Assembly: GCF_009857815.1 (NCBI RefSeq)
Contig: NZ_WVVW01000001.1
Coordinates: forward strand, 744,001-808,000
Source: Pseudomaricurvus sp. HS19
Lineage (GTDB): Bacteria; Pseudomonadota; Gammaproteobacteria; Pseudomonadales; Cellvibrionaceae
DNA length: 64,000 bases
Direction: 5' to 3'
Shown piece by piece: positions 25,263 to 34,128 of the stretch. Each line of letters starts with the position of its first letter. Positions within the stretch are counted from its first letter, which is position 1. The notes below the pieces were generated by a model. It was not told the DNA's origin. It ran no database searches and saw only the letters and a program-made list of their open reading frames with translations. The position numbers and the translations under genes were made by a program.

Positions 25263-26432
25263 TTAATTGAGAGCAGCAAGGTCTTCGCGCCTGAATACAG
25301 CTGGCTCGTCCCCTGCCCTGACCTTGTTGGCCCACTCCGGATCAGAGATCAACGCACGACCCAGCGCCAACGAATCGAACTCACCTTTTGCCATTCGTTC
25401 GGCCGCCTCGTAGTAGTTCTTCTCCACGGTAGCGCCACCGATACTCAACGAATTGAAGAGGCTGTCGGACAGGCCTATCCCTCCAACCGCCATCGACGGT
25501 TTACCACTCAGCTTTTTCGCCCATGCCGCCAGGGGTAACGGCGACCCTTCAAAGGCCGGCTTATTGAAGTAAAGAGTGCTGGCATCAAACATATCAACGC
25601 CGGCATCGGTCAACATGGCCAGCATAACGCCGAGCTCTTCCGGTGTTTTGGCAATCTGTGCATCGAAGTCCTGCTGTTTCCACTGACCAAAGCGGAACAG
25701 GATGGGCATTTCCGGCCCAATGGCCGCGCGAATCGCGCGTACAACTTCCACAGCAAAGCGGCTGCGACCCGCCATATCACCACCGTAACCATCTGTACGC
25801 CGATTGGTCTCCGGCCAGAGAAAACTATCGATCAGGTAGCCGCTGGCGCCATGAATAGCAATGCCGTCAAAACCGATTTCTTTGGCAACCGCCGCGCTGC
25901 GGCCGAAAGCCGAGACTACGTCACTGATATCTTCCTCGGTCATGGTTTTGTGTGGACGCGCGTAAGCCTCCATGTACTCGGCATGGGCATTGGTTCGCCT
26001 GTCCGTCGGGCCCCAGGTCCCTGACGGGCTGACACTCTCAGCTTCGGGAAAAGGACCGGTGCCCGGCAACCTGAATGGTCCCTGATGCCACAACTGGGGA
26101 AAAATAAAGCCACCGCCAGCGTGTACTTCATCTACCACCTTTTTCCAGCCAGCAATTGCTGCGTCGCCGTAGAGTACCGGAACGCTCTCAGCAGAACCCG
26201 CACCAATACCAACAGAGGCCGGATGATCAATACCAACCCCTTCGCTGATAAGCAGAGCGGTACCACCCTCCGCCCGGCGACGGTAATAAGCAGCCACCTG
26301 ATCTGTGGGCACATTGCCGGGGCAAAACCCCCGGGTCATGGGTGCCATCGCCAGGCGGTTGTGCAGTGTTAAGCCATTCAGCTGTAACGGTTGGAACAGT
26401 GGAGCCAGATCGTCCAGATTGTGCATAGCCAT
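25263..26432 (-). CDS. Old yellow enzyme-family NADH:flavin oxidoreductase
   Basis: 389-residue FMN TIM-barrel oxidoreductase of the OYE family. Family marks are LAMAPMTRG near residue 28, FPQLWHQGPF, and HGASGYLIDSFLWPETNRRTDGYGGD. It would reduce the C=C bond of an alpha,beta-unsaturated carbonyl (enone) with NAD(P)H. In a pathway that makes cyclic enones or unsaturated ketones it could prepare substrates for the BVMOs or ThDP enzymes (inference). ATG 26432 is used; only a weak Shine-Dalgarno is seen. No terminator of its own, but the TPP1 terminators lie tail-to-tail beyond it. Confidence 0.88.
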   Translation of the reverse strand: MAMHNLDDLAPLFQPLQLNGLTLHNRLAMAPMTRGFCPGNVPTDQVAAYYRRRAEGGTALLISEGVGIDHPASVGIGAGSAESVPVLYGDAAIAGWKKVVDEVHAGGGFIFPQLWHQGPFRLPGTGPFPEAESVSPSGTWGPTDRRTNAHAEYMEAYARPHKTMTEEDISDVVSAFGRSAAVAKEIGFDGIAIHGASGYLIDSFLWPETNRRTDGYGGDMAGRSRFAVEVVRAIRAAIGPEMPILFRFGQWKQQDFDAQIAKTPEELGVMLAMLTDAGVDMFDASTLYFNKPAFEGSPLPLAAWAKKLSGKPSMAVGGIGLSDSLFNSLSIGGATVEKNYYEAAERMAKGEFDSLALGRALISDPEWANKVRAGDEPAVFRREDLAALN

Positions 26433-26620
26433 CTACTCATTATTGGTTTTTTGTGCGATTGATGCGGGCCTTTTCATGCCCGGTAACGACGGAATGTTGA
26501 GCAAATTGTACCGGGAAATGTACTGACGAAAACGACACGGCCCTTACAGAAACGCTAAAAACTGTAAAGCACAGGCCCTGGGGCTATGTCCCAGGCGGTC
26601 CACGTGTATTGTCGGAGGCA

Positions 26621-26653
26621 TAAAAAAGCCACCACTACCGGGGCAGTGGTGGC
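26621..26653 (-). terminator. Terminator after SDR 1
   Basis: On the minus strand GCCACCACT-N8-AGTGGTGGC is followed by TTTTTTAT, 39 bp past the SDR stop. The gap 26433-26692 holds nothing else I recognise beyond OYE promoter space. Confidence 0.9.
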
Positions 26654-26692
26654 AGGAAACGCGTATGGCGTTACGCGTAAGGGGTGAAACGT

Positions 26693-27448
26693 TTACTGCA
26701 TATAACGGCCACCATTCACGCTCAGGGTGACGCCGGTGACGTAGCTGGACGCCTCTGATGCGAGAAAGGAGACGGCGTTGGCGATATCGGCGGGCTGACC
26801 AACACGCTGCACAGGAATGGTATTTTTTACATATTCATCAATACTGCCCAGTCGCTCTTCCATGGACTGCAGGCCGGCGGTATAAACCGTGCTCGGTGGA
26901 ATATTGTTGACGGTAATTCCCATAGGCGCCACTTCGCGCGCCAATGCCTTGGTGTAGGCAATAACAGCGCCCTTGGTTGCAGCGTAGTGCACCATACGAG
27001 GCGCACCGGACTGGGCACTGGATGACGAGATATTAATCACCCGCCCCCACTTGGCATCGATCATGTCACCAATCACGGCCTGGGTGCAGAGGAATGTGCC
27101 TTTGGCATTAATATCAAACACTCTCTCCCACTCATCCTCCGTGATGTCGACAAAGCTTTTCTCCGGAGAGATACCCGCGTTGTTGACCAATATGGCGACA
27201 GGTCCCAGCGCTTCACGCACCTTGGCCGCCGCGGCATCCACCTGCGCCTTGCTGGATATATCCACTTCACAGGCGATCGCATTCACGCCCGCGTCACGCA
27301 GTTCAGCTGCCACCTGCTGGGCAAGGCCGATGTTGCGATCCCACACGGCGATGTCAGCACCATCACGGGCCAGGAAGCGGCAAATCTCGGCGCCAAGACC
27401 TTCAGCACCGCCAGTCACCACGGCTACTTTTTTTGTCGAAAATGTCAT
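26693..27448 (-). CDS. Short-chain dehydrogenase/reductase (SDR 1)
   Basis: 251-residue classical SDR. Cofactor motif TGGAEGLG (12-19), structural NNAG (89-92), and active site Ser in ISSSSAQSG with Y155 and K159 (YAATK). The final segment VTGVTLSVNGGRYMQ is typical. It would oxidise a secondary alcohol or reduce the ketone; D36 in AVWDRN suggests NAD(H). It follows dioxygenase T2 by 39 bp in the same direction, so the two are probably one operon: hydroxylation then alcohol oxidation is a natural pair. Ends at a strong terminator. Confidence 0.9.
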   Translation of the reverse strand: MTFSTKKVAVVTGGAEGLGAEICRFLARDGADIAVWDRNIGLAQQVAAELRDAGVNAIACEVDISSKAQVDAAAAKVREALGPVAILVNNAGISPEKSFVDITEDEWERVFDINAKGTFLCTQAVIGDMIDAKWGRVINISSSSAQSGAPRMVHYAATKGAVIAYTKALAREVAPMGITVNNIPPSTVYTAGLQSMEERLGSIDEYVKNTIPVQRVGQPADIANAVSFLASEASSYVTGVTLSVNGGRYMQ

Positions 27449-27487
27449 TGTTATTACCTATATGTGTGAGTGAATGAGGTGGAGAAA

Positions 27488-28336
27488 TCAGGCAAACGCC
27501 TCTGTACCCATAATGGTTGTGCGGTGCATCAGGCGGCCGGAGTCCACGGTGTAGCGATGGGCGCGGTGCAACACGCCGGGGTTGTGGAAAATCACCATGT
27601 CGCCCTTGGACCAGTGATGGCGATAGCAGAATTGGGGCTGGGTACACCACTCCAGCAATTCCGCCAGCAAAGCACGCCCCTCCTCCACATCCATGCCAAC
27701 GATATGATCAGCAGTAGAACCAATTACCAGCGAGGTGTGACCGTTGGACTGCTTCCACACCAGCGGCTGTTCGGTGGGAGGGCCATCGCGCAACCAGCGC
27801 TGCAAATCGATAACGGTGGGATTTTTAAAGTAACGCAGGTTGGCGGCCGCTGCGCAGTGCACCACACGCAGGTTTTCGATTTTTGCTTTCATCTCTGCAG
27901 GCAAAGCTTCATAAGCCGCATACAAATTACAAAATTCGGTGTCACCACCACTGGAGGGCGGCACCACACATTTCAGGTTGGTAGCTTTTGGCGGCACTTC
28001 ATAGGTGGTGCCATCCATGTGCCAGTGTTCGTTGGAATGCACGTAGTCGAGAAATTTGGCCTTGGTGGGATCCAGTGTGACGGGGTAGATACCTAACTTA
28101 TCGGCCTCGTCTTTCTTCTCGCCGGTAAATTTGGACGCCTTGGTTGGCCCAAGACGGTTGCTGAATTCCACCTGGTCGGCGTCACTCAGGTTTATTTCAG
28201 GAAACACCAGTACGCCGTACTCGTTCAGCGCCGCCAGGCACTGTTCGGCTACACCTTCATCCAGCAGGTGGCTGGCAGAAACCAGGACCCGCGCGCCCAT
28301 ATCGGGGGAAATTTTTTCAATCTGTACATCGCTCAT
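27488..28336 (-). CDS. TauD/TfdA-family Fe(II)/2-oxoglutarate dioxygenase (T2)
   Basis: 282-residue dioxygenase. Iron ligands H106 and D108 (HWHMDGT) and H257 (LHRAHRYT), with the 2-oxoglutarate-binding Arg in GRLMHRTT. The layout equals T1 and T3. ATG 28336 is chosen; an in-frame GTG four codons upstream is possible. Probably co-transcribed with SDR 1 just downstream. Its promoter region holds the palindrome TTTCGC-GTAT-GCGAAA, and the next gene upstream is an IclR regulator, which may control it. Substrate unknown. Confidence 0.88.
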   Translation of the reverse strand: MSDVQIEKISPDMGARVLVSASHLLDEGVAEQCLAALNEYGVLVFPEINLSDADQVEFSNRLGPTKASKFTGEKKDEADKLGIYPVTLDPTKAKFLDYVHSNEHWHMDGTTYEVPPKATNLKCVVPPSSGGDTEFCNLYAAYEALPAEMKAKIENLRVVHCAAAANLRYFKNPTVIDLQRWLRDGPPTEQPLVWKQSNGHTSLVIGSTADHIVGMDVEEGRALLAELLEWCTQPQFCYRHHWSKGDMVIFHNPGVLHRAHRYTVDSGRLMHRTTIMGTEAFA

Positions 28337-28454
28337 CGTTTCGGTCACTCGTCGTTATTGCTGAAGCACAGGGCCTACACCTGAGTGTAGAACCGCTTTG
28401 AGTGAAACGATGTTAGAAAGCCGGTAAAAGATTCTCCAAACAGATCTTTCTGGA

Positions 28455-28470
28455 TTTCGCGTATGCGAAA
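28455..28470. promoter_or_regulatory. Inverted repeat TTTCGC-N4-GCGAAA, candidate IclR operator
   Basis: Perfect 6-bp arms separated by GTAT, 119 bp upstream of T2 and next to the IclR gene at 28620. Size and spacing suit an IclR-family dimer site. Confidence 0.45.
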
Positions 28471-28619
28471 CCTGAAACAACTACACTGATGACGACCGAA
28501 CCAGCTGCCATGACCTGTGAGGCTGTCAGGTTGCTGAAAGGAAAACCGGCCTGAAACCCATATTACCCGCAAAGCGGGCCATCCAGACCAGTATGCAGTG
28601 GCCACCTGAAGAGCTTGCG

Positions 28620-29354
28620 CTAATTCGATTTAAGGCGCTCAATCACCAGACGCAGGGCCTGGACATAGCTGTCGAGGTTGCGTTCAATGCGACCGAGGGG
28701 GCCGATGATGCCAATCGCCAGTGTCTTGCCCCGTAACTCCATGGGAATGGCAATCCCCATAACGTCAGAGTTGCGCTCGCCGCGGGAGACGAAATAACCA
28801 TCCGACAAGCCTTGCTTGATGCTGTTCTCAAGGTCACGGATACGAGTCAGCGTTCGGTCGGTGAAACGGGTTAACGGCAGTGCCTTGATCAGCCGCTCCC
28901 TGGCGGCCGGTTGCAGTGATGCCAACAGCGCCTTGCCCAGGGCACTGGCGTGCAGAGGCTTCAGGTCGCCGACACTGGCGTTGTAGCGAATGGTGTGGGA
29001 GCCCTCAAACACATCCATATAGACCACCTCCTTGCCCTCCAGCATCCCCACCACGATGCTCTCCCCTGTGGCATCGCGGATACGGCGCAATTCCAGGTGC
29101 ACCTTCTCCTTGATTGGGTTGAATTCGTTGATGCGGTTGGCGGTGTTGAGGAGACGCCTGGATGGGTAGTAGCGCTTACCGTCGTCCAGCACCAGCAGGA
29201 AGCCGAGCTCAATCAACGTCTGCACCAGTTCATGACAGCTGCTGGGTGGCGCGCCCACCCCGGCGCCCAATTCGGACAGCGTCAGTGGCCGGCGCTCCTC
29301 GGCAAACAGCGAGAATAGCTGCAGCGTTCGCGCAGCAGACTTAACAATCTTCAT
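28620..29354 (-). CDS. IclR-family transcriptional regulator 1
   Basis: 244-residue IclR regulator: winged helix-turn-helix (residues ~1-65; LTLSELGAGVGAPPSSCHELVQTLIELGFL) and a C-terminal effector domain with HASALGKALLASL and GIAIPM. It lies 31 bp downstream of a second IclR gene in the same direction and upstream of dioxygenase T2. It probably senses a pathway metabolite and controls T2/SDR 1. GAGAGGA precedes the ATG. Confidence 0.9.
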   Translation of the reverse strand: MKIVKSAARTLQLFSLFAEERRPLTLSELGAGVGAPPSSCHELVQTLIELGFLLVLDDGKRYYPSRRLLNTANRINEFNPIKEKVHLELRRIRDATGESIVVGMLEGKEVVYMDVFEGSHTIRYNASVGDLKPLHASALGKALLASLQPAARERLIKALPLTRFTDRTLTRIRDLENSIKQGLSDGYFVSRGERNSDVMGIAIPMELRGKTLAIGIIGPLGRIERNLDSYVQALRLVIERLKSN

Positions 29355-29385
29355 GACCGATCCTCTCTACCGGCGCTGCCAGACA

Positions 29386-30135
29386 TCAGGCGCGACGAGC
29401 CGGATTCTGCTGGTGGAACTCCGCCACCGCCTTCTGCAGCAGCTCACCCAACTCGTCGATACGACTGCCAATGCGCGATTCCGGCCCCCCAAGGGCCAAC
29501 GCAGTACGCCGGCCCTCCAGATTGAAAGGCACGGCGACCCCTGCAACGCCAGGTGCGTAGATGGCCATGTTGATATGCCAACCACGACCTGTGCCCCGCT
29601 CGATCTCCTGTGTCACCGACTCCGGGGTCATGAACGTATCCTTCTCATACTTCTGGTAGCGGATACGTTTCAACACTGCCTCAACCTCTGACTGCGGGTA
29701 CTGAGCCAATATGGCGCGACCACCGGCGGTGACATGGATGGGCAGACGCTGGCCGACGTTGGCAATAAAGCGAATATCCGCGGATGACTCCACCACATCC
29801 TCAAACACCGCACTGCTCCCTTCCGCCCGCACCAGAAACAGCGTTTCGCCGGTCTCCCGCGCCAGCCGTTCCAGCAGCTGGTGGACCGAGAGCGGGATTG
29901 GCTGCGCCCCTACCAGGGTTTGCCCCATATGCAGCCACTTACTGGTTGGGTAGTAGCCACCGCGGGCCTTGGGCTGGTAGAGGAAATCATACTCGACCAT
30001 GGTCTCGACAATGTTGAAAGCGCTGGATCTGGGCCAGCCCAGCTCAGCGACGATTTCGGAGACCGAGAGGGGTTTCTGGCACCGGACGAAAAGATCCATA
30101 AGTGCGAAAAGGTTTGCAATCTGCTTGACAAGCAT
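29386..30135 (-). CDS. IclR-family transcriptional regulator 2
   Basis: 249 residues from ATG 30135, which is where family similarity begins (LVKQIANLFALMDLFVRCQKPLSVSEIVAELGWPRSSAFNIV). A longer frame upstream runs across the divergent promoter and is not used. The C-terminal effector domain has HVTAGGRAILA and GVAVPFNLEG. It is divergent from the UGSC gene pair with a strong inverted repeat between them, the likely site of autoregulation and control of 30293-31998. Only modestly similar to IclR 1, so not a recent duplicate. Confidence 0.88.
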   Translation of the reverse strand: MLVKQIANLFALMDLFVRCQKPLSVSEIVAELGWPRSSAFNIVETMVEYDFLYQPKARGGYYPTSKWLHMGQTLVGAQPIPLSVHQLLERLARETGETLFLVRAEGSSAVFEDVVESSADIRFIANVGQRLPIHVTAGGRAILAQYPQSEVEAVLKRIRYQKYEKDTFMTPESVTQEIERGTGRGWHINMAIYAPGVAGVAVPFNLEGRRTALALGGPESRIGSRIDELGELLQKAVAEFHQQNPARRA

Positions 30136-30170
30136 CGGACCACCATAGAATAGTGTCTGGAAATGTGGAT

Positions 30171-30197
30171 ATAAAGATCCAGTATATTGGACTTTAT
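30171..30197. promoter_or_regulatory. Inverted repeat in the IclR 2/UGSC divergent promoter
   Basis: ATAAAGATCCA (30171-30181) and TGGACTTTAT (30188-30197) are near-perfect complementary arms around a 6-bp AT-rich centre. At 36 bp before iclR 2 and 95 bp before the UGSC gene, it is well placed as the operator for both directions. Confidence 0.6.
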
Positions 30198-30292
30198 GGA
30201 AAGAGCAACCCCCGAAAACGGAGAGTTGCGAATCACATGGCACCGCACAATAACCGATAGTAAATCGATAACACGCAACAAGGAGAGACACG

Positions 30293-30859
30293 ATGGCTCT
30301 AGGCAAGGTTCTTGACCCCACTGCCGTGCGCAGCGATGACATTACCTCACCGGGTCCTGACGCGGGCCCACTGGCTGGCAAGACTGTTGGCTTCCGGCTC
30401 GACGAAATCTGGCGCGCCTGGGACTGGATCGCCGAGATCTGGGCTGCAGAATTCCGCGCGGCAGGCGCCGAAGTAAAATTCTGGCGCTCGCATCAGGGTC
30501 GCACTGGCACCGAAGGCGAAAAAGTCGCTCGCGAGCTGGAGGAGTTTCTGGCATCCATCGATGTGGCCGTTGTTGGGCTGGGCAATTGCGGCTCCTGCAC
30601 GGGCTGGACGATTCGCGATGCGCTAGCCGCAGCCGCCAAGGGCCTGCCCACCACCGCTGTTTGTACCGAAGTGTTTGACGAGCTCGGCCATCAGCTGGCG
30701 GCCCGCGGCGGTCGCTCCGGTCTGCGCATCCATATTCTCCCCTACCCGCTGAACGAGAAGCAGCGCCACGAGGTAGAACCCGTCGCTCACGAATATTTCC
30801 AGGGCATGCTGCAAACCATGGGCGCAACACTGTCCCAGAGTAAGGAGAAGGTAGGATGA
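30293..30859 (+). CDS. UGSC-family protein, cysteine form
   Basis: 188-residue protein. Its centre reads GLGNCGSCTGW with C99 and C102; this matches the UGSC family, in which many members encode selenocysteine (UGA) at the first position. Here the codon is TGC, so it is the Cys form. A CxxC redox or thiol chemistry is plausible, but no reaction is established. AGGAGAG lies 7 bases before the ATG, and it overlaps the next gene by 4 bp (ATGA). It is the first gene after the IclR-type operator. Confidence 0.7.
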   Translation: MALGKVLDPTAVRSDDITSPGPDAGPLAGKTVGFRLDEIWRAWDWIAEIWAAEFRAAGAEVKFWRSHQGRTGTEGEKVARELEEFLASIDVAVVGLGNCGSCTGWTIRDALAAAAKGLPTTAVCTEVFDELGHQLAARGGRSGLRIHILPYPLNEKQRHEVEPVAHEYFQGMLQTMGATLSQSKEKVG

Positions 30860-31998
30860 AACGAGGTATTGCCACTCAACAACACACCGAGCAGAAAGTC
30901 GTAAACCTGCGTGACTGCGGCGAAGCCGGCTGCGAGCTGGACTGGCTCTCCAGTAAAACCGTCGAAACCGAAATCGATGATGTAATGCAGTTTACCCGGT
31001 TCGCCATGCAACAGGGCTGGGGCGACGGCCTGCCTCTGATCCCACCGACAGAGGCCCGTGTACGTGCTTTCCTGGGCGCCAATAACCGCTATGCCGACGA
31101 GGTTATCTGTCACCTGCCCCCCACCGATGCCGACTGCACCGTGGAGAAGATCGCCATCAACGCCGTGATGGCCGGTGCACCTGCGGAATCCATGCCGCTG
31201 ATTATTGCAGCCCTCGAAGGCATGGCAGATCCGGACTTCGAACTGTTTGGCCTGAACGCCACCACCGCGCCGGTAATTCCACTGACACTGGTCAACGGTG
31301 ACATTCGCAACAAGCTGGATATCCCATACCAGCATGGCTGTCTCGGCGGTGCTGCCTCCATGTCCACCGCCATTGGTCGCACCATCCGCTTGCTGGTGCG
31401 CAACGTGGCGGGCCAGGTCGCTGGTGTTACCAGCCAGACCACCTTTGGATCACCCGGACGTGTTGCCGGTATTGTCTTTGGTGAATGGGAAGAGCGCTCC
31501 CCGTGGGCACCATTTGCCGAGCGTCGCGCCGGCATCAAAGGCGATGCGGTGTCGGTCTACGGCACCATGGGCACCCAGAACATTATCGACACCACCTCCC
31601 AGACCGGCCCGGAGTTCCTGGAAATGATTGGTAAGTCCCTTGCCTATCCCGGTGCCAATGGTTTCTCCCCGGCCATGCCCTTTGCCGAGATGATGGTAGC
31701 CATCAATCCGGTATGGGCAGAGATCATCCATCGCGATGTGCCCAACCTGGAAGATGTGCAGGAGCTGATCTGGAAGCATGCCAGCATCGACGCCAATCAC
31801 CTGACGCCACAACATCTGAATCAGCTGGAAGCTCAGAACCGTGTAATCAACGGCCGTGTGTTTGTTTCGGTAGAGCCCAAGGATGTACTGGTGATCTGCT
31901 GCGGCGGCACCGGTGGCCTGCACGCCACCGGCTTCCACAGCTTCGGCTCCTGCATCACCCAGACTCGTGCGATTGTGCCCGGGCCTGAGCAACACTGA
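30856..31998 (+). CDS. Conserved protein partnered with UGSC protein, function unknown
   Basis: 380-residue soluble protein. The N-terminal part has a Cys pair (RDCGEAGCELDW) and the stretch GWGDGLPLIPPTEARV; later GLNATTAPVIPLTLVNG, GSPGRVAGIVFGEWEE and a C-terminal VICCGGTGGLHATGFHSFGS. Proteins with the GDGLPLIPPT start are found next to UGSC proteins in other bacteria as hypothetical or thioredoxin-annotated partners. It has no thioredoxin fold motif that I can see. The 4-bp overlap argues for a stable partnership, perhaps two halves of one enzyme. Confidence 0.65.
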   Translation: MKRGIATQQHTEQKVVNLRDCGEAGCELDWLSSKTVETEIDDVMQFTRFAMQQGWGDGLPLIPPTEARVRAFLGANNRYADEVICHLPPTDADCTVEKIAINAVMAGAPAESMPLIIAALEGMADPDFELFGLNATTAPVIPLTLVNGDIRNKLDIPYQHGCLGGAASMSTAIGRTIRLLVRNVAGQVAGVTSQTTFGSPGRVAGIVFGEWEERSPWAPFAERRAGIKGDAVSVYGTMGTQNIIDTTSQTGPEFLEMIGKSLAYPGANGFSPAMPFAEMMVAINPVWAEIIHRDVPNLEDVQELIWKHASIDANHLTPQHLNQLEAQNRVINGRVFVSVEPKDVLVICCGGTGGLHATGFHSFGSCITQTRAIVPGPEQH

Positions 31999-32026
31999 GG
32001 CACCGAACGTATCGCTTATTCCTTCT

Positions 32027-32130
32027 CGTCATCGAGAGCAGAGCGTGGCGATCCATGTTTACTGCCAGACCTGGGATACAGAGGCAAACATGGATTGCTT
32101 CGCGGCCGAAAAGCGCCGCTCGCGATGACG
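32027..32130. repeat. Inverted-repeat element (dispersed extragenic type)
   Basis: Arm 1 begins CGTCATCGAGAGC and contains GCGATCCATGTTT; arm 2 contains AAACATGGATTGC and ends GCTCGCGATGACG. Together they form an imperfect ~100-bp hairpin of the common GTCATTGCGAGC...AATCCATG class. A third partial copy (GCAGCGATCCATG) is at 32216-32228. This fills much of the 277-bp gap before TPP2. Confidence 0.6.
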
Positions 32131-32275
32131 GGGTTGAGTTATCAGCAGCGCGAAAACCGGTAAACTCAATACCACCGCAGGTAGCAACGAATACAATTTA
32201 CGATTTTTTGGGGCGCAGCGATCCATGCTCGCCCTGCCATCTGGAAAACCCTCAGAGATTTACGGAGAACACCCA

Positions 32276-33982
32276 ATGACCGTCTTTTTATACGAACGTG
32301 TGCTGCAGCTGCTGGAAGCCGAAGGCATCAAGACCCTTTTCGGCATTCCTGATCCCAGCTTCTTCCACATGTTCAATCGCGCTACCGATCGCGGCTGGCA
32401 GGTCATTGCTCCCCACCACGAAGAGGCCGGTGCCTTTATGGCGGAAGCCACCTGGCGTATGACCGGCATTCCAGGCGTCGTGGTTGGTAACCAGGGCCCC
32501 GGCGTTGCCAACCTGGTACCTGCGGCCATTAATGCCGCCAAGGAAAACGCGCCGATGATCTTTATCGGTGGCCAGCGTGCACAAATTGCCGCCCGCCGCG
32601 TACGTCGCGGGCGCATCCAGTACACACCACAGTGGCGTTACTTTGAAGAAGCCATGAAATACACCACCGTGGTTGAGTACCCGGAACAGCTCGACGAAAT
32701 TATCCATGAGGCCTTTAGGCAGGCACTAACCGGCACACCGGGTCCGGTCTATATCGAGATCCCCATGAACGCCATGATGGCAGACCTCGGCGATCTGCCT
32801 GCGCCACTGACACCCGCCGAGTATCGGCTGATGCATCAGCCGGCACCGGCACAAGCGATCAACAGCGCCACCGACCTGATCCGCGCAGCAAAACGGCCAA
32901 TCATGCTGGTTGGCCAGGGCGCTTTTACCGCACGCGCCCATGAATCGCTGGCGGCACTGGCAGACAACCTGCAGTGCCCCATCATTCACACCTACCCTAT
33001 CAGTTCGTTTCTGCCTGGCTCGGAAGAGCGTACATTCCCCTGCGGTTTTTCACCTGCCGGTGCTGCCGCCGTATCCAACTCTGACCTGGTGATTGCCATC
33101 GGCAGCGAGCTGGGGGAACCCATACAGCATGGTGTCGGTGGGCATTGGGCCAAGGGCTGCACCGACCGCAAGTGGATCTATATCGAGCGCGATCCGCAGG
33201 CCTTTGGCGTCAACCGTTTTATTGACGTGCCACTGTTGGGCGATCTTCGCGATGTCGTGCCACAGCTGGTGGATGCGCTGCAAGATGAGCCACGGGCAAT
33301 GCCCGATCATGTGAAAGAGTTGATCGAAATGCACAGGCAGCATCGTGCCGAATACCAGACCAAGGCCCCGGTGCAGCAGCCCCTGCATCCAGGCCGCATG
33401 ATGGTGGAAGCCACCCGTCACATACCCGAAGATGCAGTGTTTGTCCGCGACGGTGGTGCCACCAGCATCTACACCTGGACTTACGCGCAGGTGACGCCGG
33501 AGGACTCCATCTGGAACCAGAACTTCGGTCACCTCGGCACCGGCCTGCCCTACGCGATTGGCGCCCAGTTAGCCGTGGGGAACCAGCGCCGTGTTTTCCT
33601 GGTCAGTGGTGATTCCGCCTTCCTGTTCCACACATCGGAGCTGGAGACCGCCGTACGCAAAAACCTGCCGGTCATTTGTATTGTTTCCTGCGACTACGCC
33701 TGGGGTGTTGAGGTACGTGGCTACCGCGGCATGCTGGGCGAAGGTACCTCCGAGACCGAAGCACACTGGGGACACCACCTGCGTCTCGACAAAGTTGCCG
33801 AAGGTTACGGAGCACACGGTGAGTACGTTGAACGCGAGGAAGATATTGGCCCGGCTATCCAGCGCGCACTGGCCAGTGGCAAGCCAGCCGTGATTCAGAT
33901 CCCTGTTGATGGTGACGCCAATGCCCGCGATGTACCGGGACACGAAGAGTACTCCACCTGGTACAACGACTTCTGGTATTGA
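32276..33982 (+). CDS. Thiamine-diphosphate-dependent enzyme, acetolactate-synthase-like (TPP2)
   Basis: 568 residues from ATG 32276 (GGAG 9 bases before); this gives the same N-terminus as TPP1 and TPP3. The cofactor-activating Glu is E49 (PHHEEAGAFMAEATWRMTG). The PP-domain metal motif reads GDS and, in the second half, CDYAWG, again with Asp at the usual metal-binding Asn. Three-domain architecture as in TPP1. It should act on a 2-oxo or acyloin-type substrate. It lies after the UGSC pair and before an MFS transporter. Confidence 0.85.
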   Translation: MTVFLYERVLQLLEAEGIKTLFGIPDPSFFHMFNRATDRGWQVIAPHHEEAGAFMAEATWRMTGIPGVVVGNQGPGVANLVPAAINAAKENAPMIFIGGQRAQIAARRVRRGRIQYTPQWRYFEEAMKYTTVVEYPEQLDEIIHEAFRQALTGTPGPVYIEIPMNAMMADLGDLPAPLTPAEYRLMHQPAPAQAINSATDLIRAAKRPIMLVGQGAFTARAHESLAALADNLQCPIIHTYPISSFLPGSEERTFPCGFSPAGAAAVSNSDLVIAIGSELGEPIQHGVGGHWAKGCTDRKWIYIERDPQAFGVNRFIDVPLLGDLRDVVPQLVDALQDEPRAMPDHVKELIEMHRQHRAEYQTKAPVQQPLHPGRMMVEATRHIPEDAVFVRDGGATSIYTWTYAQVTPEDSIWNQNFGHLGTGLPYAIGAQLAVGNQRRVFLVSGDSAFLFHTSELETAVRKNLPVICIVSCDYAWGVEVRGYRGMLGEGTSETEAHWGHHLRLDKVAEGYGAHGEYVEREEDIGPAIQRALASGKPAVIQIPVDGDANARDVPGHEEYSTWYNDFWY

Positions 33983-33998
33983 TCCGCGCCATACGGAG

Positions 33999-34022
33999 CC
34001 CGGCGCCATGGAAAACGCCGGG
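33999..34022 (+). terminator. Hairpin after TPP2, weak terminator
   Basis: CCCGGCG-N10-CGCCGGG, 17 bp past the TPP2 stop, followed by CCGATCTTT; the T-run is short and displaced. Confidence 0.45.
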
Positions 34023-34128
34023 CCGATCTTTAAGTAACTTAACCGCCGCGGCTGCAGCAGAGTGTTAGACTCGTCAGCCAGACTGAGTTTTCAGCCTGTC
34101 ACAATCATAAAAATTATCGGAGTTTCTC

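Noticed and set aside
30587-30598. Selenocysteine codon in the UGSC motif
   Set aside because: The relevant codon is TGC, not TGA, so this is the cysteine form and no SECIS is needed.
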